Shown here: positions 1 through 11,254 of the stretch, piece after piece
How positions within the stretch are numbered: position 1 is the first letter of the stretch
Layout of the letters: every line of letters starts with the position of its first letter
Source: Selaginella moellendorffii
Taxonomy: Eukaryota; Streptophyta; Lycopodiopsida; Selaginellales; Selaginellaceae
DNA length: 64,000 bases
Assembly: GCF_000143415.4 (NCBI RefSeq)
Contig: NW_003314304.1
Coordinates: 575,102 to 639,101 of the forward strand
Reading direction: 5' to 3'
The notes under the pieces: model-generated
Told to the model about the DNA's origin: nothing
Database searches by the model: none
The model's input: only the letters and a program-made list of their open reading frames with translations
Made by a program: the position numbers and the translations under genes

Positions 1-640
1 GGAACCAACCGATATAAATCACCATAAAATAAAGGGTAAAAACCACGTGTGCTACAAAGAGAACAAAAATGTAACATAGCCTAGCAGAAGCCAAACTAAT
101 ACATAATATAGTTAACCATACATTCCAACCACTATATAATACATTTGGAACCCCCCCCCATACAAGCCACCCCCCACCTGTTGAGGAATGCATGCTTTAT
201 GCTTTCACCTTTAACACTAAGAGTTAGTCTATAAGATAAGGGTGAAAATTATTAAATATGGAATGGCAATAAATCGCAAATTAGGGTGTAGGAACAATAT
301 TATAGTACTCTCTACATTCGATATGCCTTTTGAGTGGATCTAGATACTTACTATAAATAATATATAGTACTGAAATGGAATTAACACATAAGACATGATA
401 GTGAGGATAAGTAAGCTATCACATAATAATATTAAGGGACTAGACTCAATATCATGGGGGTTCCCAACACTAGTAAGTGCAAATCAATGAATAATTTTCT
501 CTAACTAGGTCAAGTATATTTAATTAATAGCATTTAGGAATTCCATCTTTATGCTCATCTAATCAAGTGCACACACAATAACTAGTTTTTCAACTAGATT
601 GGGTGGAGATCATAAAGGAAATCAATAATATCGTCCTTAG
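1..640. repeat. LTR end plus opposite-strand LTR fragment (first copy of a local direct repeat)
   Basis: Bases 16-56 are the last 41 bases of a plus-strand LTR and end in the typical CTACA. They are followed by a piece of the same LTR family in minus orientation, which holds the reverse complement of the segment with ATATTTAGTAAGTTTCGAG. The stretch 16-640 recurs almost unchanged at 1160-1790, so it is part of a local direct repeat about 1.14 kb apart. The first 15 bases do not fit the repeat, which suggests that a contig or window edge lies here. No gene is present. Confidence 0.7.
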
Positions 641-1200
641 GGGATTTTAAATGTATAGTAGAATGTATAGTAGGGATGGTAAGTAGGTTGGGCATGGCCG
701 ACCAACCTGAGGCATAGTCTAGCTCTCATTTGTGTGCTTGTCTTTGTTTTGCATCCGGCTTGAGTCTAAACCCAAATTCCATACCATGCTAGTTGGTAGA
801 GTATCCATATCCTTGCGTTAGGCCACTAGTATGCTGAAATAATGCTAAACTCCATTTGACTCTATTTTGCATGTTGGTCCTAGCATTGGGATGTTGGATG
901 CTCTAGGACTATTCTAAATCACTCCGTGCTCTTGTCCCTTTACTCCTTGGGCTATATGTTCGAGAGTCATTTCATGCTCCAATGCTATTGCTCCTTGGCT
1001 CCATGCTTGGGAGTTTAGCACTGTTTCTTCATTCGGTGGCTCAAGGCCCTAAAACTTCGGTTTCACACCACTATCCTTTGGACACATGGCATGTGACATA
1101 TGGTATATGACACGTGGCACATGAAGGGTTTGGATTTTGCTTCATAGTTATTCTATGGTAAATCACCATAAAATAAAGGGTAAAAACCACGTGTGCTACA
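641..1200 (+). mobile_element. 3' half of a plus-strand LTR (LARD/chromovirus family)
   Basis: This matches the 3' half of the LTRs at 23840-24988 and 29036-30178, starting near a GTATAGTAGGGAT motif and ending in GTGTGCTACA at 1200. It is sandwiched between two minus-strand LTR pieces (57-640 and 1201-1870), so the region is a head-to-head LTR mosaic. No coding capacity is seen. Confidence 0.75.
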
Positions 1201-1870
1201 AAGAGAACAAAAATGTAACATAGCCTAGCAGAAGCCAAACTAATTCCTAATATAGTTAACTATACATTCTAACCACTATCTATATAATACATTTGGAACC
1301 CCCCATACAAGCCACCCCCCACCTGTTGAGGAATGCATGCTTTATGCTTTCACCTTTAACACTAAGAGTTAGTCTATAAGATAAGGGTGAAAATTGTTAA
1401 ATATGGAATGGCAATAGATCGCAAATTAAGGTGTAGGAACAATATTATAGTACTCTCTACATTCCATAGATATACCTTTTGAGTGGATCTAGATACTTAC
1501 TATAAATAATATATAGTACTGAAATGGAATTAACACATAAGACATGATAGTGAGGATAAGTAAGCTATCACATAATAATATTAAGGGACTAGACTCAATA
1601 TCATGGGGGTTCCCAACACTAGTAAGTGCAAATCAATGAATAAGTTTCTCTAACCAGATCAAGTATATTTAATTAATAGCATTTAGGAATTCTATCCTTA
1701 TGCTCATTTAATCAAGTGCACACACAATAACTAATTTCTCAACTAGATTGGGTGGAGATCATAAAGGAAACCAATAATACCAACCTTCTGCTATTGTGGC
1801 AATAAGGAAAGAATGTCTGTAAGGATTGGTCGATAAATATCTTTCGATGCCTAAAGTTACATTTGCAACA
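1201..1870 (-). mobile_element. Truncated 3' LTR of the minus-strand chromovirus
   Basis: Read on the minus strand this begins TGTTGCAAATGTAAC, matching the LTR starts TGTCATGAATGTGAC at 23840 and (minus strand) 50273. It is directly preceded by a purine run, reverse complement of 1871-1885, which fits a polypurine tract. The distal end meets the plus LTR at 1200 and lacks its own terminus, so the LTR is truncated. Confidence 0.7.
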
Positions 1871-2458
1871 TTCTCCCCCCTTGGGGAACATCAACATCCT
1901 TGTCAATACATACCTAAGTGTAGCAAATTGTCAAAGAAACAACTCCGAAAGTTAACAAAAAGCACACTATGTGGGAAATACACCAACTTAAATAAGTGAT
2001 AGAATTACCTTGCCTCTACGTCCAAAGTTGTTAAGACTCAGACACCCTTTGGCCATCACTAACAAGGAAATAACTAACAAAGTTAGCCACCCTTACTGCT
2101 TTGAATACCATTCGACTTACAAAGGAATAATATATCCTTGCCCGCAAGGACATAGCAAGAGAGCTAAATGCCCAACTCCTCTGAGCAAGAAATCAACCCT
2201 ATCAAGAAGATCAAGACACTTATTATAAATTGGCAGATGAAGTTATTTATATAACCATGCCCCTTTTCAAAAAATAGTCAATGAGAAAGAGGTGAGGACT
2301 TATGATCAGTCTATAATAATTATCCCCATGGTTATGGATTGTACCCATGCACTAAAGTGCCAAAGCCAGCCTACCAAAATTGACCCAAAAACCAATGAAC
2401 AAAAAAAATGTTTAATTAATTTATTGATTGTAAGATTTATTATAAAGATTTACAAAAA

Positions 2459-2743
2459 CTATTTTTTATTACGAGTCTCATACTCTGTGATAAGCTCACA
2501 AGCATATGTAAGATTACTAAGAGGCTCCCAAGTTGATTCACAAGTTGGGTAACCATGCCACTTAACGAAGTATTCTTTGGTACGACCACCACATTTTCGA
2601 TGATATGATAAAATGCTTTTAACTTTATATTCAAATTCACAATTCAAAACTTTTGGTGGCAGACAAATCTCCCCTTGATGTGCAATATCCATAGTGTATG
2701 GAGCCAATAAATTAGCATGAAATACATTATGAACATTAGACAA
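2459..2743 (-). pseudogene. Chromovirus integrase C-terminus with chromodomain (open fragment)
   Basis: This 94-residue open fragment starts with the integrase C-terminal VFHANLLAPY-type motif. It continues as a chromodomain: EYKVKSIL, then EYFVKWHGYP and STWEPLSNL. The chromodomain aromatic residues and the WHGYP/TWEP signature are present. In chromoviruses this domain steers integration to chromatin marked by histone modification. It is the best-preserved piece of the relic; the upstream integrase frame is broken, so it is not an independent gene. The copy at 32580-32864 differs by one residue in the chromodomain (VKS versus VES). Confidence 0.85.
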
Positions 2744-5700
2744 GATCTAACTAATAGGATACATCATCAATCCATTTCAAAACCCGATAGAGTTCAATAT
2801 ATCTTAGTAATAGCTTCCAAGACAAAGATCCCTTAATATTCAAGTTTTGGGAAGATAGCCATACATGATCTCCCATTTGATAAAATACATTGAGATAATG
2901 TTGATCCTTATCACATTGATACTTATTCTAAACTTTGCCTATCGTCTTAGTAGCTTTAGACAAACTGTGGTATAATTGCTCCACATAAGTCTTAACAGCC
3001 GAGATCAACACTTTAGACATTGGTTTTGGTACAAAAATCTATTGAGGAACCCCATGAGCATTCCCTTGCAACATCTTCCATAGAGAACAACCAATAGCAT
3101 TGTGAATTGTATTGTTATAACATATTTTTATTGTGTTCAAATGCTCAACTTAGCCATATTAGTCTATTGCAATATAGTACTACAAATAATCCTCAATTTG
3201 AGCATTCACACGTTCTATCTACCTATCAGTTTGAGGATGATAAGTGGTATTAAATTTCAACTTAGTACCGAATAACTAGAATAATGTGCACTAAAACTTC
3301 CCAGTAAATCTCGAATCTTTATTTGAGATCATCTCTTCATGAAGACTATAAACCCATACTACTTCATGGAAAAAAAAGTTCTACTATTTGCTTGGCATTT
3401 ACTATTTCCACAATTGGAATGAAGTGTGCAATCTTCGACAATTAATTCACAACCACCATCAAAGTATCATAACCCTTAGACTTCAACAAGCAAGTGATGA
3501 AGTCAAGTGTCACACTTTGAAATGGCCACGCTGGTGCTAGAATGCATTACAACTTCCTAGCCTGCTTCTCAATTCTTCGCTTACACTGCTAACATATAGG
3601 GTAAAAATAGACATAATTTGCTATATCACCTAACTAGAAAAATCCCTTTTTCAATGAAGCAAGAGTTTTTTGTTTACCACTATATCTCGTTACTAGAACA
3701 TCATAATGTTCTCGTAGAAACAATTGTTGCAAATCCTTAGAGGGAAAATATAATCTTTATTACTTATAGAAAATAAGCTATCCTAAACTGAGAAGTGAAG
3801 CTTCACATTGGCATAACTAGAAACTTTCACTACTTCATTACCGAGGTTCTACTTTAACAACTCCATACAGTGTAAAATTGCTTTTGCCAATGGATCACTT
3901 TCATATGAAGCCTGAACATCTTCCAACCAATCCAAACTAATTGTTGACATTATCTAGAACTAAGCCTGACAACTTAACAAAACATACATTTACTTTCTTT
4001 AGCATATACTTTGTGTTCATGCAACTTCTGAAACGCTAGTTCCAAGTGTTTCAAATGATCCTCTAATGTTTCACTAAAGACTAGAACATTATTAATATAT
4101 AAGACAAAAAAAGTGTCTAAATCTAAATATTCTATCCATCATTATATTGAATGCATTACATAACAATGGTATGACAATGAACTTATATGATCCATATCAA
4201 GTCTTAAAGGTTGTTTTCTGCACATCTTGATCTACCACTGATATTTCATGATACCTAGAATGAAAATCAAGTCACGTAAATATTTAGCCTTTAAGAATTG
4301 CTCAAATAAGTCATCAATGCGAGGCAAAGAATAACTGTTTCTAACCATAATCTTGTTAAGAGCCCAATAATCAATACACAACTTCATAGTTCTATCCTTT
4401 TTTATAACAAAAAGGACTAGTGCTCCATAAGATGACTTGTTTGGTTAGATATAACCTTTATTAAGAAGCATCGTGAGTTGCTTCTTGAATTCAACCATCT
4501 TTTTTATATTCAAATAATATAAAACTTTTGTAGGTGGTTTAGAACTTGGAACAATCTCAATCCAATGATCAACCTCACAGCTAAAATGTAGCTCTGGCAG
4601 CAAATTCTTTGGAAAGATATCTTAATTCTATGCCAACAACTCTAATATTTCCTTTAGTACAAAATAAACTCTATCACCAATTTAAACTGGGTCACCATCA
4701 CCCTTACCTTCATCACTTGAACCAAAAAGGTCTAACATCCTTTCTTAGCTGTTTTTTGAGTGGCTTTTACAATCAGGAACTTAGCATTCTACCTTTGAGG
4801 AGCACTTTTGCAATTGGAAGGACACATTAAAAGTCTTTTTATATGACTTTATCTAGCATCAAAAAATTATTTGATATATTTGTTGAAGAAATCCATGCCA
4901 AACACCATCTAAAAATTTAATATTTTCAACACTACCAAGTTCAATCTCTCTTTCCACTTAGATATTTTTATTAGAACATCACTCACAAATTTTCTAGCTA
5001 CTTGTCCACCTTCTACAAAACAAAAGTGTATGGATTGCACTTAGCTTTCAATTCTAATAACTTTACTAAGTCTTCAAATATCATGCTATGCATAACTCTT
5101 ATACCAACCATCATTCAGATTTAGTGTCCGTAGATAAAGCCTACAAGATACATCAACAGATCAGTGCTTACATTGATTGTGAGAAAAGTTTGAGGGAAAT
5201 AGAAAAAGTAACTCATCTCCTCTTTCTCATAATTTATATTGACAACTTCGTTAACCCCTTCAGCTTCACCACCACCATCTTCCCTCATGACATTAATGAG
5301 ACCTTGTTTTATGCTTGTTAAGACATTCTGAAGACCTTCATAATAGAAGCAATAACCATACTACTCATTCATTAGGAGTAGGTTTCATAAATTGCTACTA
5401 CTTGTACCCACCAAGAGGAAGACCAAAGGGCCTAGGACCAAAAGAAGCTATCAGTGGTTGCCAACCATTATCTTTATTAACTGTTGTTTGTGAGCCCTCA
5501 TGGTGGAACTTTCCTTCCACCCTCTGTTTTAGATCATTTTGTTTATTCCCAAAGTTCTTATTCTTATTCAAGGTATCAACATACGGTTGTTGATACTATT
5601 CCATGAATGAATGACTAAAGGCAACTTGTTGTACTACATCTTTACATTCCAAATATATCTTTGGCTTAAATTTTAAAATCTCATTATGAGAAAGTGAACT

Positions 5701-5860
5701 CAAACCTTCTAGAAAATAACATCAAACATCTTCATCATTCATATTTACAATCATAATGCACTTCTTTGAATTGACAATCACAAATCACTTCACTTCACAG
5801 TAAGTTGATACAAAGAGGTAGAACATATATTTTGTATGTTTTTTGGTTTTTTCCACATCT

Positions 5861-5911
5861 ATCCAGCAAGCAATATATCATATCATACAATATGTCAGCT
5901 TCTTGCTGGAT
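5861..5911. repeat. Short inverted repeat (10-bp arms)
   Basis: ATCCAGCAAG at 5861-5870 is the exact inverse of CTTGCTGGAT at 5902-5911, around an AT-rich 31-base loop. It lies in the gag-side remains of the chromovirus relic. A functional role is not evident, and it may be a fortuitous or terminator-like hairpin. Confidence 0.4.
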
Positions 5912-5990
5912 GGTTCATTATTATGATCACTAACATGATTTAATTCTAGAAAAGGTGAATTATAAAAATTCAAGTACTCAAAAATCCACT

Positions 5991-6800
5991 AAGTCTCCAC
6001 CCATTTGGACTTGGAACCTTGCCAGCTACTGAAATTGAAATTGTGTATACTCTAAAGATATGTGTTACACTTAAACACTAACATGCAACTCTAAATCCTA
6101 AACAAAAAACATAATACAAATATAACATTTTAAAGTCATTGTGATGGATATCCAGGGATTTATATAATGATGGATAATGTCTCACCAATGATATTAACTT
6201 ATCTCAGTCAAGAAGGTTGGAGCAGGTAAACTGTAATACCCTTCATGATTATGCTACCCTGGGAGAATTAATGACTACAAATTATGATTGAAATAGAAAA
6301 TGGTTGTCAAAATCAAGCATATCACTTGATCTGGAAAAAAAATTTAAGCTCCCTATAGTTCACAGTTACATGTATTTTTTAATAAGACCATGTGCAAATG
6401 ATCAATTGAAAGAAGGATATGGAATTGAAGATTTATCTTACAAATTTGGAAAGTTTCTAGAGAGGAGAACATTCAGTGTTATATGAAAAGCTCTTCTGAG
6501 ACTATATTTCTTAGGGATGATAAGCTTATTGACTTTAAAAATCATATTGTTACTTTTAAATGCAATGAATCAAGGTTGGTGGCACAGATTTCAATCTTCA
6601 CATGGTATATATGAGGTGAGTAAAAATAAATTCAAAGATATGAATAACTTATGTTGGTGTTCTAACACTCCAAGCGATATTAGTTTAGCTGCAGAAAAAG
6701 TTTGGGCCTTTAGAAAACTTTCCAGAATTTCCTTAGGGTGAGAAGACTTAGATGAACTTCGGAATCTCCCATGCTTCATTATAAGAAAATAATTAAAACG
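5991..6800. other. Region without a recognisable gene
   Basis: AT-rich sequence with only short open stretches (for example 6304-6486 and 6517-6741, plus strand). None shows a motif that I recognise. It is nearly identical in A' (36130-36950) apart from small deletions. It could be a decayed transposon or an old gene. Confidence 0.4.
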
Positions 6801-7800
6801 GAATAATATTTGTGCTTAGGATCAATCACAATGGCATTGCAAGCAGCACCAACACTCCTTTCAACTTATACAGAGTGGATCTTACAGGCAATCACGAACA
6901 TCCCCAATTGGAAACATCTGGAATTAATAGCATTATATTTATGATCTCCTCAGCATCATCCAAGAGCCCGCAAGAACACTGATCAAGCAGCAATAGTGAA
7001 CTTGAGACTTAGAAACCATTGGAGCTAGTGTGTCTCTAGTAGGGATTACCAGCACAAGGTGGCAGAAAACGATCAAAAGGCCCATGAAACTCTTGAATCC
7101 TTCCAGATTCAAGACTTTAAAAAGCTGAATGGACAGATCACCATGTAGATTCTGGGTAAATGACACGATAAGAACATTCCTGGTCACGATGTTTGGCTGT
7201 AAACAGCATCTAAACAATGCCCAAGCGGTCGTCCAAGTGTCCATTTTTGCCCATACACTCTGATAATGTAATTCCTTTAGAACGTCTACGGTGTCAAACA
7301 AGCACTTTGCTTCTCTTTTGGCATATGTAGTGATCATAACATTCCATGCTAAGAAAACTGTCCACGAGACAAGGTTTCTTTGAGGCATTGAATCAAAGAG
7401 ATTGTGAATCCAGTGACAATAGCATACAAGGTAGCTCATGCAAACTACGTTCCATTCTAGAATTCGATCAAAAACAAGCCTTGCGACGTACATTTACCAA
7501 AGAATCGCATTCCATGTCACTACATTCTTCCCAGGCACGGAATAAAAAGCGTGCAAAGCTGATGATTGTGAATGTAATCTTGGAGCAGGATTTTCCATGA
7601 AAAGGAGTCTGGGGCGCGAATGGAGCCAAACACGCGGCGTGCATCGCCAGAGCTCCCGCATTTGCCATGCCTTGGAATCCTGTGGTGTGTCAACGCCAAA
7701 GATCTAAGCAATGCTTGCAAGATCCAGACATTCGAAGGAACACGTTACGAACAACGTCTACATTGCGAATCTCCTCGTCCAAATGCGATATCGGCGCTTA
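6800..7800 (-). pseudogene. PPR protein pseudogene (PLS/E type remains)
   Basis: Minus-strand frames give degenerate PPR repeats. They include KCGSSGDARRVFGSIRAPDSFSW near 7690-7620 (shortened here to its core GDARRVF), NLFDSMPQRNLVSW near 7400, NVMITTYAKR, and a C-terminal stretch resembling the E motif (CLI.VLAG.LDDAEEII and WGCS) near 6960-6910. PLS-type PPR proteins with E domains act in organelle RNA editing in plants. Frame changes between the repeats and in-frame stops mean that no single reading frame survives. It lies head to head with the NYN relic at 7876. Confidence 0.75.
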
Positions 7801-7875
7801 AAAGCTTCCTATTTTGCGAGGGTTTAGGGTTTATCATTCCCTGGCAGCAAGGATCCAGCGGAGGATGATCCCAAG

Positions 7876-9006
7876 ATGTATGGTGCTACAGTGATGTGGG
7901 GGCGGTCTGGTGTGGGATTTCAAGATCCCCGCCGGGATTCCTATGACAAATGTAGAGCATCCTTGAGGCGGCCAAGTTTGCAAAGAGCTTTGGTGAGTAT
8001 GGTGTAGACCGTGACTTTTGACTTGAATCTTCGGACTTTTGCCTTATCTAGTATCATGGGCAATAATCATCTATGGACGAGGGTCCAATCAGCTCTGGAG
8101 CACATAGGATTCCACTGGGATTTCTCTCCACCATTTGCCCTTGTGTAAGTTCTCACTCTTTCCTCTTTGTTGGATTTTCGTGGATCCATCGTTGTGATTT
8201 TTGTGGTTCTTCCAGCTCGCAAGAATTTGTCATCCGATCGAACTCTCATGCTGGATTTGGTGCTGTGGACTGTCGATGATCCGCCACCAGCGCATCTCTT
8301 CGTCACCTCCACGGACAGTGATCTCTCTAGTGCGTTTCACTTGCTGCAGATGAAGAACTACAACGTTCTTCTGGCATGCAACTCTCACGCGGCCTCCCTG
8401 GCTCTCCTTGCCGCAGCTTCGGCAGTATGGCAGTGGGGTAAGCTCGCTAGAGAAGAAGGCCCGGTAGCACAGACAATCGTGAGCAGCATTCATCGCTCTC
8501 CCGGGAGTTTTTATAAATTCGTCACCGCCACCATGTTCTCCTCCACTATCATTTACGCTGCCAACGCTACTTTTACCTTGGTCTCCATCGCCACCAACTC
8601 CGCCACCACCACCTAGTCCAGCATCGCTTCCGCCACCACCAGCACAAGATTCTCCGCCAGGGACACTAGAGAAGCAGGAATCTTTACAGGACTTCCACAA
8701 GGATATTTGCGCACTGCTCCAACAAGCGGCTTTGACGCTCAGCCAAAAGCCTTCGGAATCGATGCTTTTGAGTGTGACCCTGGGAGAAAGGATGATCGCT
8801 CCACAGCAACAGAGAACAGGAGAGTTTCCAAGGGGAAAGCTACTGAGAGCTCGACGTCTCAGTGTAAATGCTGTGAAAGTGAAGGATGGAAACCTAGTCG
8901 GGAGCCCAGCTCGCCAGGTGCTGTCACCAGTGCCCGAGATGAAGGAAAGTGGACGTGGAGAAGGTTTTGTTCGGATCCGGGATGGAGGAAGCGGCAAAAG
9001 GCAAAA
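7876..9006 (+). pseudogene. NYN-domain (MARF1/limkain-like) nuclease gene relic
   Basis: Exon-like pieces reconstruct a plant NYN domain. VWDFKIPAGIP lies near 7915-7945, followed by ILEAAK; IMGNNHLWTRVQSALEHIGF lies near 8055-8120; and SSDRTLMLDLVLWTVDDPPP runs into SAFHLLQMKNYNVLLAC and AVWQWGKLA at about 8230-8450. This matches the family pattern of acidic strand, DRTL-DLLFW and D-PPP-HLFLISGD-DFS-ALH-LRM-NYN. The family usually has SGDRDFS where this copy has STDSDLS, so a metal-binding position is altered. Two plausible introns with GT...AG ends occur (about 8001-8053 and 8145-8210). A frame change near 7950 breaks the start. A proline- and serine-rich tail follows, then a UGT fragment. 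It is probably non-functional. Confidence 0.65.
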
Positions 9007-9217
9007 ACTGCCAAGCAAATCGAGGAGATTGCGCTGGGATTGGAGGCAAGCAAGGTTCCTTTCCTCTGGGCGATACGATCAAACTCTGTTCTTGGCATGG
9101 ACGAGGAGTTCCACAAAGGTTTCGTGAGCAGGACTGGCGGGAGAGGATTGTTTGTGAGCTGGGCGCTGCAGCTAGAGATCTTGCAGCACGAATCAACCGG
9201 GGCTTTTGTCACTCACT
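9007..9217 (+). pseudogene. UGT gene fragment fused to the NYN relic
   Basis: This is about 211 bases closely matching the second exon of the intact UGT (around 12208-12420). It covers AKQIEEIALGLEASKV, the region before the PSPG box and the start of the box (LQLEILQHESTGAF), and stops just after THC. The PSPG tryptophan is kept but the following APQ reads ALQ. It carries no start, intron or C-terminus, so it cannot be a transferase. In A a one-base difference just upstream puts it out of frame with the NYN tail; in A' it is in frame. Confidence 0.8.
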
Positions 9218-10115
9218 GTTCATGAGTTCGAATGTCCGGATGGCCGCCTGGGCCTCACCAGCTCGAGGGTAGGCCGCGACCATGGCGTCGTAAGAAGTTA
9301 CGTGTGGAGGGATTTGCCGAAAGACAGCCTCGGCACCGGGCAGTGATCCACACCTCGCAAACATCTGGACGAAAAGCTTCTGGGAGTGGAGGCTCGCCTG
9401 GTTGGCTTCTCCGAGAGGACTGACCCCGACATGGTTGGCTTCCACGCCTTCCAAGTCCATTCCAGCGAGAGCTTGGATGCCTCGCGGCAGTGGTGGTTGT
9501 TTCCAAAGGCCGTGATCATCGCAGTCGGCTCGGTCGAAGACTGTGACGGCGTCCAGCAGGCTACGGCATTTCCCATACATGCTCCTTTCATCCTTGTCAA
9601 GGATTACATCAAAGATCTTCGTTGCCTTCTCGACAACACCATTGTGAGCAAACGCTTGCAGCATTGTAGTCTGAGCGACTACGTCCTTCTCAGGCATGAG
9701 AGCATACATCCTCTAGGCATTTTCATTTTCCCTGGCTTTGGCATACGCAGTGTTCATCGCAGTGTACATGCAAAATGTTTGGTTTCTCCATCGCATAAAA
9801 AAACGCTTCGCTCCTTCCAGCCGGTCGTGTGCTTCATAGGCTGATATCAAAGCACCCCAAAAAACCGGATTTCTCTCTCCTGTCAAACAACTCTAATTCG
9901 CGATCAAAGTCCCTTTTCTGGGTACCATCACAGTCCATGCCACTACATTCTTCTTGGGCATTCGATCAAACAGTTATTGGGTTTGATCCAAGTTCCCATC
10001 AGCTGCATAGCGTCGTATCATCACAACCCATGGCCCCACATGAGATTCGCAAGGAAAACATTGGAGCTATGGTGGCTGCTCAAAGTCCTGTGAATTTCTT
10101 TCGCCCTTGCCCAGC
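9209..10115 (-). pseudogene. PPR protein pseudogene, inverted relative to the B units
   Basis: Minus-strand reading gives PPR repeats: NPVFWGALISAYEAHDRLEG, YTAMNTAYAKARENENA with a stop, RMYALMPEKDVVAQTTMLQA, then FAHNGVVEKATKIFDVIL, and the tail SMYGKCRSLLDAV and MFARCGSLPGAEAVFRQIP. The same repeats run on the plus strand in B and B' (for example 61022-61429), so this module has been inverted. Stops and frameshifts disrupt it. Its 5' end faces the promoter of the 240-residue gene, about 75 bp away. Confidence 0.75.
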
Positions 10116-10150
10116 GAAAAAAGAAACCTCGCTACCTTTTGTGAAACTTC

Positions 10151-10158
10151 TATATAAG
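10151..10158 (+). promoter_or_regulatory. TATA box of the 240-residue gene (unit 1)
   Basis: TATATAAG sits 33 bases before the ATG at 10191, and the surrounding leader is conserved in all four copies. The spacing implies a very short 5' leader. Unit 2 carries TATTTAAG instead. Confidence 0.6.
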
Positions 10159-10190
10159 AGTTCCAAGAATTAGGTTTTGATAGGATTCTC

Positions 10191-10913
10191 ATGGGACGTA
10201 GCAAAGAATTAATTGTAGAACTCCCAAGGGTAATGAAAGTGGAGAGGATTTTATTCTCTTCCAACACCAACAATCTCGAGTGTGAAGTATTTGGGAAAGA
10301 GGAGCAAGATGGAGAGTGGAAGTTTTTGGGTAAAACAGGTCGAGAAGCAAGATTCAAGCTCACCAAGCTGAGATTCATCCTTGTCAAGCCTCTCTCTGGA
10401 TTTGAGGTATCTACAATTGTGAGTTTCTATGGCAAGGACAATGCCCAAAAGCCCGTGGAGGAGTTGGAGTTGAAATACGTCAATCCTCAACATGTGGACT
10501 ATCAAAAACCTTTTAAAGTCGGCCAGCTTTCCAAGGACACTCTTGTCACGAAAGCAATTGTTCGATCCAATCTTCGGTACTACAAGTTCCGGTTGTGGGG
10601 CAACATAGAGTATCCCTGCCAGTGGTGGTTTCCAATGGGACACTATGACCAGGACAAGCCCAACCCTAAATCGCGAGAGTTGACCATCAGATACTTTGAT
10701 GTGAAGAACGAAGGGAAGTTAACGCTAGCGCCTCAATGCAAGTTGAAAGTTTTTGAGAGGACTTCCACTCGTCACTCAGAGTGCGAGGAATTTGATCTAC
10801 ACAATCTTCCACAAAAGAAGCAGCCAAGCATCCAACAAAAGAAGCTGCTAAGCAGATGGGATTTTGTTAAAAAACTACTATACTTTGCTTTAAAGGTTTT
10901 TAGAAGTAATTAA
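10191..10913 (+). CDS. Unrecognised 240-residue protein with two similar beta-rich halves (unit 1)
   Basis: This is an intronless open frame for 240 residues. I do not recognise the family. No signal peptide or membrane segment is visible. Residues about 17-65 and 119-171 look like two copies of one fold: SN followed by a hydrophobic strand, G, a W-K-F or W-W-F motif followed by G, and a final L-x-x-R-[FY] strand. The C-terminal 35 residues are rich in K, Q and R. The ATG follows a TATA box by 33 bases, and overlapping AATAAA signals follow the stop. Three further open copies exist (21018, 40289, 62112), each upstream of a UGT. The A' copy differs by four residues. Retention of four open frames beside decayed neighbours suggests function, but what it does is unknown. 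A carbohydrate-binding or other beta-sandwich role would be only a guess. Confidence 0.8.
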   Translation: MGRSKELIVELPRVMKVERILFSSNTNNLECEVFGKEEQDGEWKFLGKTGREARFKLTKLRFILVKPLSGFEVSTIVSFYGKDNAQKPVEELELKYVNPQHVDYQKPFKVGQLSKDTLVTKAIVRSNLRYYKFRLWGNIEYPCQWWFPMGHYDQDKPNPKSRELTIRYFDVKNEGKLTLAPQCKLKVFERTSTRHSECEEFDLHNLPQKKQPSIQQKKLLSRWDFVKKLLYFALKVFRSN

Positions 10914-10941
10914 AAATGTTTATAAACTTAAATCTATCTTA

Positions 10942-10951
10942 AATAAATAAA
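10942..10951 (+). promoter_or_regulatory. Polyadenylation signal
   Basis: Two overlapping AATAAA hexamers lie 29-38 bases after the stop of the 240-residue gene. They are conserved at 41040-41049 in A'. Confidence 0.5.
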
Positions 10952-11254
10952 ATCTTTAATAGTTCAACTTTGTCTCTTCTCTTTGTCTGATTTAGAGTAG
11001 GAAGTTTTCGTGCGACAGATAACATAAGGATATGTGTCTGCTACATAGAATTCTCACCACTAAATTTTACCACAATACGGCCACCTCTTGGACTGTATGG
11101 TTCCTATTGCCAATCATACAATTATTAGTGAAAGACAAGACGTAGAGGAAAGAACAGTGTCCAATTCAGCCCATAAGTGCTGGTATTTCAAACGATCCAT
11201 CAAAACTTCCTCTTTGAAAAGCTTCTTCTTTGTTTCTTGGTCTAATCATCATCC

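Larger units (their letters stand above)
1871..5990 (-). mobile_element. Ty3/gypsy chromovirus gag-pol relic, minus strand
   Basis: Minus-strand translation gives recognisable gypsy pol pieces in order. There is a gag-like part (about 5990-5250), then reverse transcriptase with [20 protein letters not shown] near 4430-4330. The catalytic box reads YINN instead of YIDD near 4100. Integrase follows with TTYHPQTDR near 3230, then an integrase C-terminus and chromodomain at 2743-2459. Many stops and frameshifts interrupt every domain, so it cannot encode a working polyprotein. A 5' LTR is not seen upstream; the element seems truncated near 5990. The polypurine tract lies at 1871-1885. A nearly identical copy lies at 31993-36130. 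Confidence 0.85.

Noticed and set aside
8230-9018. Long minus-strand frame (262 residues; 324 in A' at 38366-39340)
   Set aside because: It is antisense to the NYN relic and UGT fragment, whose plus-strand motifs are recognisable. The minus translation is low-complexity G/S/C-rich and has no family-like motif.
10191-10913. Naming the 240-residue protein as a discoidin-like or lectin protein
   Set aside because: The beta-rich pattern is suggestive, but no specific family motif can be shown from the sequence alone.
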